Made by a program: the position numbers and the translations under genes
The notes under the pieces: generated by a model
Database searches by the model: none
The model's input: only the letters and a program-made list of their open reading frames with translations
Told to the model about the DNA's origin: nothing
In this document: positions 60,702 through 64,000 of the stretch, in pieces
How positions within the stretch are numbered: the stretch's first letter is position 1
Layout: the number at the start of each line of letters is the position of its first letter
Assembly (NCBI RefSeq): GCF_005222785.1
Contig: NZ_STGH01000003.1
Span: forward strand, 620,001-684,000
DNA: 64,000 nucleotides
From: Rhodobacter sp. SY28-1
Lineage (GTDB): Bacteria > Pseudomonadota > Alphaproteobacteria > Rhodobacterales > Rhodobacteraceae
Direction of reading: 5' to 3'

Positions 60702-61568
60702 ATGCCGTCAGATCCAAAGGTCCGCTGCCTTCTTGCGCCGAACCCCTCGCCCCTGACCGGGACCGGGACGAACACCTGGCTGGTCGGGGCCACGGGGCTT
60801 GCCGTGATCGATCCCGGTCCGGACGACGCCTTGCATCTGCATGCGATCCTGGCCGCAGTCGGTCCCGGGCAATGGATCGAACGGATCATCGTCACCCATG
60901 CCCATCTGGACCATTCCGCCCTTGCCCCCCGGCTGGCGGCCTTGACGGGCGCCCCGGTCCACGCCTTCGGTCCCGCCACCTCGGGGCGCAGCGCGGTGAT
61001 GGCGAGGCTAGCGGACAGCCTGCCCGCGCATGGCGAGGGTCTGGACCATGGCTTCGCGCCGGACCGCACGCTTGCCGACGGCGACACGCTGACCGGCCCC
61101 GACTGGGCGCTGCAGGCGATCCACACCCCCGGCCACCTCGGAGGACATCTGTGCCTCGCCTTGGGCGCGACCCTGTTTTCGGGCGATCATGTCATGGGCT
61201 GGTCGACCTCGATCGTGTCGCCGCCCGATGGTGACATGGGGGCCTACATGGCCTCGCTGCACCGGCTGGCCGCGACGCGCTGGGACCGCTTCCTGCCCGG
61301 ACATGGCGCCGAGATCGCCGACCCCGGGAAACGGCTGGCGGACCTCATCACCCATCGCGAGGGCCGCGAGATGCAGATCCTTGCCGCCCTGGCCGAGGGA
61401 CCGGCCCGCATCCCGCAGCTTGCGGACCGGATCTATGCCGGGACGCCGCGCCATCTGCTGCCAGCCGCCGCCCGGAACGTGCTGGCGCATCTCATTGATC
61501 TGGCAGACAGAAAGCTGGTTGCAGCCCGCCCTGCCCTGCACCCCGACGCAGAATTCTTCCGAACATAA
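60702..61568 (+). CDS. MBL-fold metallo-hydrolase, LACTB2-like
   Basis: A 288-residue beta-lactamase-fold hydrolase. THAHLDH at 65-71 is the zinc motif; HTPGHLGGHLCLALG, SGDHVMGWSTSIVSPPDGDM and LPGHGAEI complete the ligand set. A C-terminal winged-helix segment (about 235-288, RIPQLADRIYAGTPRHLLP) is as in LACTB2-type nucleases/hydrolases. Substrate not known. Immediately upstream of tRNA-Asn on the same strand. Confidence 0.9.
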   Translation: MPSDPKVRCLLAPNPSPLTGTGTNTWLVGATGLAVIDPGPDDALHLHAILAAVGPGQWIERIIVTHAHLDHSALAPRLAALTGAPVHAFGPATSGRSAVMARLADSLPAHGEGLDHGFAPDRTLADGDTLTGPDWALQAIHTPGHLGGHLCLALGATLFSGDHVMGWSTSIVSPPDGDMGAYMASLHRLAATRWDRFLPGHGAEIADPGKRLADLITHREGREMQILAALAEGPARIPQLADRIYAGTPRHLLPAAARNVLAHLIDLADRKLVAARPALHPDAEFFRT

Positions 61569-61598
61569 GACGCACTGCATTTTCCCCGGATTTGCCCC

Positions 61599-61627
61599 TT
61601 GCCGCCCCCGAGATGCCTTGCTATAGA
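61599..61627 (+). promoter_or_regulatory. Predicted tRNA-Asn promoter
   Basis: TTGCCG at 61599-61604 and TATAGA at 61622-61627 with 17-bp spacing, 11 bp ahead of the tRNA 5' end. Confidence 0.6.
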
Positions 61628-61638
61628 CCCCGCGGTGT

Positions 61639-61713
61639 TCCGGCGTAGCTCAGCGGTAGAGCAGTTGACTGTTAATCAATTGGTCGTAGGTTCGATCCCT
61701 ACCGCCGGAGCCA
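61639..61713 (+). tRNA. tRNA-Asn (anticodon GTT), CCA encoded
   Basis: Acceptor TCCGGCG (61639-61645) pairs with CGCCGGA (61703-61709); D-arm GCTCAGCGGTAGAGC; anticodon loop CTGTTAA in a GTTGA/TCAAT stem; T-arm GTAGGTTCGATCCCTAC. GTT decodes asparagine. Discriminator G, then CCA at 61711-61713. A tyrosine recombinase gene begins 88 bp downstream, so the tRNA 3' end is the probable attachment site. Confidence 0.96.
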
Positions 61714-61800
61714 GTTTCCCACAAGATACTGGAAATATATCAAGGACTTGAGTGACTTACTGTCCCTCTCGGTGCACACTTGGGCACACGCGAGGCACAC

Positions 61801-63198
61801 ATGGGGCTCATTTTGAAGCACGTCGAACGGACCAAATCGGGCAGTTGGCAGTATCGCCGAAGGGTGCCCAAGGAAGTCTCCGCGAACATCACCAAGAGGG
61901 AGTTCAAGCGGAAGCTGGGCGAGTCGGAGCGAGAGGCGCTTGCGGCCTATCCCCGGTATCATGCCGAGGTGGAGCGTGAGATTGCCGAGGCCCGGTTGGG
62001 TCGTGTGCGGTCGGAGGCGGCTTCCAAGGCCGGAGCGTCGGAGCGTGAGGCGTATGCGGAGGCGCTGCGGCGTCGGGCTGATCTGGTGGCAGCGGGTGCC
62101 AGTGACCGGGATTTGGCATTGACGGCTGACAGCATGGCGGAGGCGTATCCGCAGGATGAATATGAGCCGCAGGGGGTGCCCCCGGTAGAGCGACACATGA
62201 TCAACCTGCTTCGCCACGGGCCAGAGGGACACAGGGCCCCGGAGCCCACCTTGGGCGATGCCAAGGCCTTCTATCTCAAGGAACGTGGGAGCGACGAACC
62301 CCCTGAGGCAATCCGGCGCTTTGAAGTCGATACCGATCGGATCATCGGCAGGGTGAAGGAAGCCCTGGGGCGTGACCCCGTGCTTACCAGCCTCACCCGT
62401 GACGATGCCCGCAATGTGCGCGACTACATGCTTGATCGGTTGACCGTGACGGGCAAGCCCATCTCCCCGGCTTCGGTCGCACGGGACCTGAATGGCCTGA
62501 ATGCCGTCATCAACTTCACGGCCAGGGAAATGCCCCTCCCGGCCACCTTTCAGAACCCGTTCAGTGGCCTGTCGGTTGGCAAGACGCGGGGTCGGTCGGT
62601 GGAGAGTGAGAACCGCGACCCACTGCCCGAGAAGGTGTTGAAGGCGGCAAGGGAGAGGATCGTAGGTCATGCCAAGCGTGACTTGGCGCTGATCTGGCGG
62701 CTTCTTGAGGGGACCGGGTGTCGTTTGTCCGAGGTGTCTGGCCTTCGGGTGGAGGACGTGGACGTGACCAGAGATCTCCCGCATATCCGGGTGACGTGGC
62801 ACGAAAACCGGAGGCTTAAGACCGACGCCTCTAGCCGGTATGTCCCGTTGGTCGGGGACGCGCTGAAAGCGGCCAAGGAAGCCCTCAAGCTGCCCCGTGA
62901 GGGCAACCTTCTGTTCGCCGACTATGGGCACGTCAGGGGCGGCGATGCGGCCTCTGCGGCGTTGATGAAACACGTCAGAGCCGTGACCACAGACCCCAAG
63001 CACGTTGTCCACTCCCTCCGGCACAACATAAAAGACAGGCTCATGCTGGCCGAGGTCGCGTCCCTAGACCAGAACCTAATCCTTGGTCACGCCTTGGGCG
63101 GCGTGGGGGAACGGGTCTATGGTGGGGACGCTGCCAAGCTACGTGTTACGACACGGGCGATGAGGCGGGCTTTCGGCTTGTCGGAGGTAGCCGATTAA
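61801..63198 (+). CDS. Tyrosine-type site-specific recombinase/integrase
   Basis: A 465-residue phage-type integrase. The N-terminal part (KHVERTKSGSWQYRRRVPKE) is like other tRNA-targeting DUF6538-type integrases. A core-binding segment (about 170-250) precedes the catalytic domain: Arg in GTGCRLSEVSGLRVEDV near residue 306, His-x-x-Arg in VVHSLRHNI near 403, His in LILGHALGG near 430, Tyr in ERVYGGD near 439. All catalytic positions are present. Marks an integrated element starting at tRNA-Asn and running off the right edge. Confidence 0.94.
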   Translation: MGLILKHVERTKSGSWQYRRRVPKEVSANITKREFKRKLGESEREALAAYPRYHAEVEREIAEARLGRVRSEAASKAGASEREAYAEALRRRADLVAAGASDRDLALTADSMAEAYPQDEYEPQGVPPVERHMINLLRHGPEGHRAPEPTLGDAKAFYLKERGSDEPPEAIRRFEVDTDRIIGRVKEALGRDPVLTSLTRDDARNVRDYMLDRLTVTGKPISPASVARDLNGLNAVINFTAREMPLPATFQNPFSGLSVGKTRGRSVESENRDPLPEKVLKAARERIVGHAKRDLALIWRLLEGTGCRLSEVSGLRVEDVDVTRDLPHIRVTWHENRRLKTDASSRYVPLVGDALKAAKEALKLPREGNLLFADYGHVRGGDAASAALMKHVRAVTTDPKHVVHSLRHNIKDRLMLAEVASLDQNLILGHALGGVGERVYGGDAAKLRVTTRAMRRAFGLSEVAD

Positions 63199-63271
63199 GG
63201 GGGGGCGTCGGTCGTTGATGCCCTTCAATGACAACTCAAGGGCCCGTGGTCGGCCCCCTCTAGATGCATTA

Positions 63272-63955
63272 CTACGTATGCGGAGGGCGGATTTCAGGAC
63301 AGCCGCCCAACGCTCGTAGCTCACGGGTCTTGGCCCTGCCCAAGGTAAGCCAAAGGAAACCCTTGCAGATGGGCCGCAAGGTGTCGGCAAAGTCCCAGCC
63401 TTCGGGACGGCACGGGGCCTTCCTTTGGCGGTCGGGACGTGAAGGGGCGTGACCTTCGGTGTCTCCCGCCTCCCCGGTCGGAGGCTCAGGGCATTCGCCG
63501 GACACAACCGCCCGGACGCCCTGTCCCCAGAACATCCTGCAATAGGCGTCTGCGGCTTGAGCGATAGTCCGGTAGCTGGCAGGGGCGCGGCGAAAGAATA
63601 GGCTCTTGTCGTCTGGGCTGGCGCGCAAGAGCGTCGGATCGGTCAAGATGTTTCGCAACTTCCTGTCGCCACCCCTTGCCCGCCGGATCAGGTCTGACAT
63701 CAGCCCGAGCCGCTTGTTCGGTGGTGCCGTGTAGACCATCTCTGCCAGCCGCATGGCGGTGTCGTAGTGCACCAGCGACCGTCTCCGAAGGTCGGGGCTG
63801 GCGTCCACTGTGCGGGTGCCTCTGGCGGCGTTGCGGGATGCAGACTTCTGGCAGGGTTGGCTGCAATACTTCTGGTTCTTGCGACCGGGCAAAAAGTCCA
63901 CTTGGCAGCGAGGGCAGCATATCGCCACCCCCTGCCCCATTGCGTCGAATGGCAT
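63272..63955 (-). CDS. Zinc-ribbon protein of the integrated element, hypothetical
   Basis: A 227-residue protein with a probable zinc site of Cys14-x2-Cys17 and Cys31-x3-Cys35 (CCPRC and CSQPC, with QKYCSQPCQKSASRNAA). This layout recalls zinc ribbons of mobile-element and toxin-related proteins. The middle is basic (LIRRARGGDRKLRNI) and likely contacts nucleic acid; the C-terminal third is Pro/Arg-rich. It overlaps the preceding gene as TGATG at 63953-63957. Function unknown. Confidence 0.6.
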   Translation of the reverse strand: MPFDAMGQGVAICCPRCQVDFLPGRKNQKYCSQPCQKSASRNAARGTRTVDASPDLRRRSLVHYDTAMRLAEMVYTAPPNKRLGLMSDLIRRARGGDRKLRNILTDPTLLRASPDDKSLFFRRAPASYRTIAQAADAYCRMFWGQGVRAVVSGECPEPPTGEAGDTEGHAPSRPDRQRKAPCRPEGWDFADTLRPICKGFLWLTLGRAKTRELRALGGCPEIRPPHT

Positions 63956-64000
63956 CAGCGCCCCTCGGTAGCCTTGGCCTCTGCCTTCCGGGCAGCACGG
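63955..64000 (-). CDS. End of an unknown gene cut by the window edge
   Basis: The minus strand reads 14 residues, RAARKAEAKATEGR, to a TGA that overlaps the next ATG (TGATG). Only the C-terminal tail is visible, so no family can be named. The stop-start overlap is the main support. Confidence 0.4.
   Translation of the reverse strand, partial: RAARKAEAKATEGR

Noticed and set aside
63486-63998. 170-codon minus-strand frame at the right edge
   Set aside because: It overlaps the zinc-ribbon gene in another frame and is Arg/Gly/Pro-rich; the Cys-motif frame with a TGATG overlap is preferred.

Overview
The window is a 64-kb piece of a high-GC alphaproteobacterial chromosome, most likely a member of the Rhodobacteraceae/Paracoccaceae (Rhodobacterales). 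This rests on gene content: GapR-type DUF2312 protein, DUF2927 lipoprotein, the NDUFA12-mlaD-DUF2155-aat neighbourhood, a reductive pyrimidine-degradation cluster with a RutR-like TetR regulator, and a heme-uptake locus with an alphaproteobacterial iron-box (TGA-N9-TCA). The organism is inferred; no rRNA is present to prove it. Genes are tightly packed, with many 4-bp ATGA/GTGA stop-start overlaps.

Layout. 1-7.1 kb: ArsR/SRPBCC pair, DUF2927 lipoprotein, a coupled membrane cluster (small protein, VWA, single-TM protein, DedA, M48 protease), rsmA and a choline-kinase-like phosphotransferase. 7.3-11.3 kb: a 1338-residue multi-PAS hybrid histidine kinase. 11.3-12.0 kb: about 700 bp with no convincing gene. 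12-14.3 kb: M20 amidohydrolase, DUF1304, TfoX-like protein. 14.3-22.6 kb: complete heme acquisition locus, hmuSTUV on the minus strand and hmuR-exbB-exbD-tonB on the plus strand, diverging from an iron box. 22.6-30 kb: tRNA-Thr(TGT), an orphan double-domain ABC permease, gapR, an apparently degenerate FadJ-like protein, a DksA-type protein and an orphan FliM/FliN-type protein. 30-34.7 kb: a CbrA-like transporter/kinase fusion with a small membrane protein, a receiver-only response regulator and an XRE regulator.

34.8-50 kb: outer membrane protein, an NMT1/ThiY-type ABC transporter operon carrying an SMR-like gene, cupins, then pyrimidine degradation (M20 carbamoylase-type hydrolase, small membrane protein, dihydropyrimidinase, divergent RutR-like TetR with two TGACC-N4-GGTCA operators) and, a little further on, a second TetR and the preT-dedA-preA operon. 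PreTA would reduce uracil/thymine, HydA would open the ring and the M20 hydrolase would remove the carbamoyl group; the ABC transporter may feed the pathway. 50-61.6 kb: housekeeping genes (accB-accC, aat, DUF2155, mlaD, NDUFA12, clpX, clpP), a photolyase-like protein whose FAD domain is at the N-terminus, a CDP-alcohol phosphatidyltransferase, a CAP-domain protein, an EnvZ-like kinase and an MBL-fold hydrolase.

61.6-64 kb: tRNA-Asn(GTT) followed at once by a tyrosine recombinase and a zinc-ribbon protein, the likely left edge of an integrated element that continues beyond the window. The best candidates for something undescribed are the domain-swapped photolyase-like protein, the FadJ-like protein lacking its dehydrogenase histidine, the membrane genes embedded in the pyrimidine and ABC operons, and the perfect palindromes around 46.3-46.6 kb and 52.1 kb.
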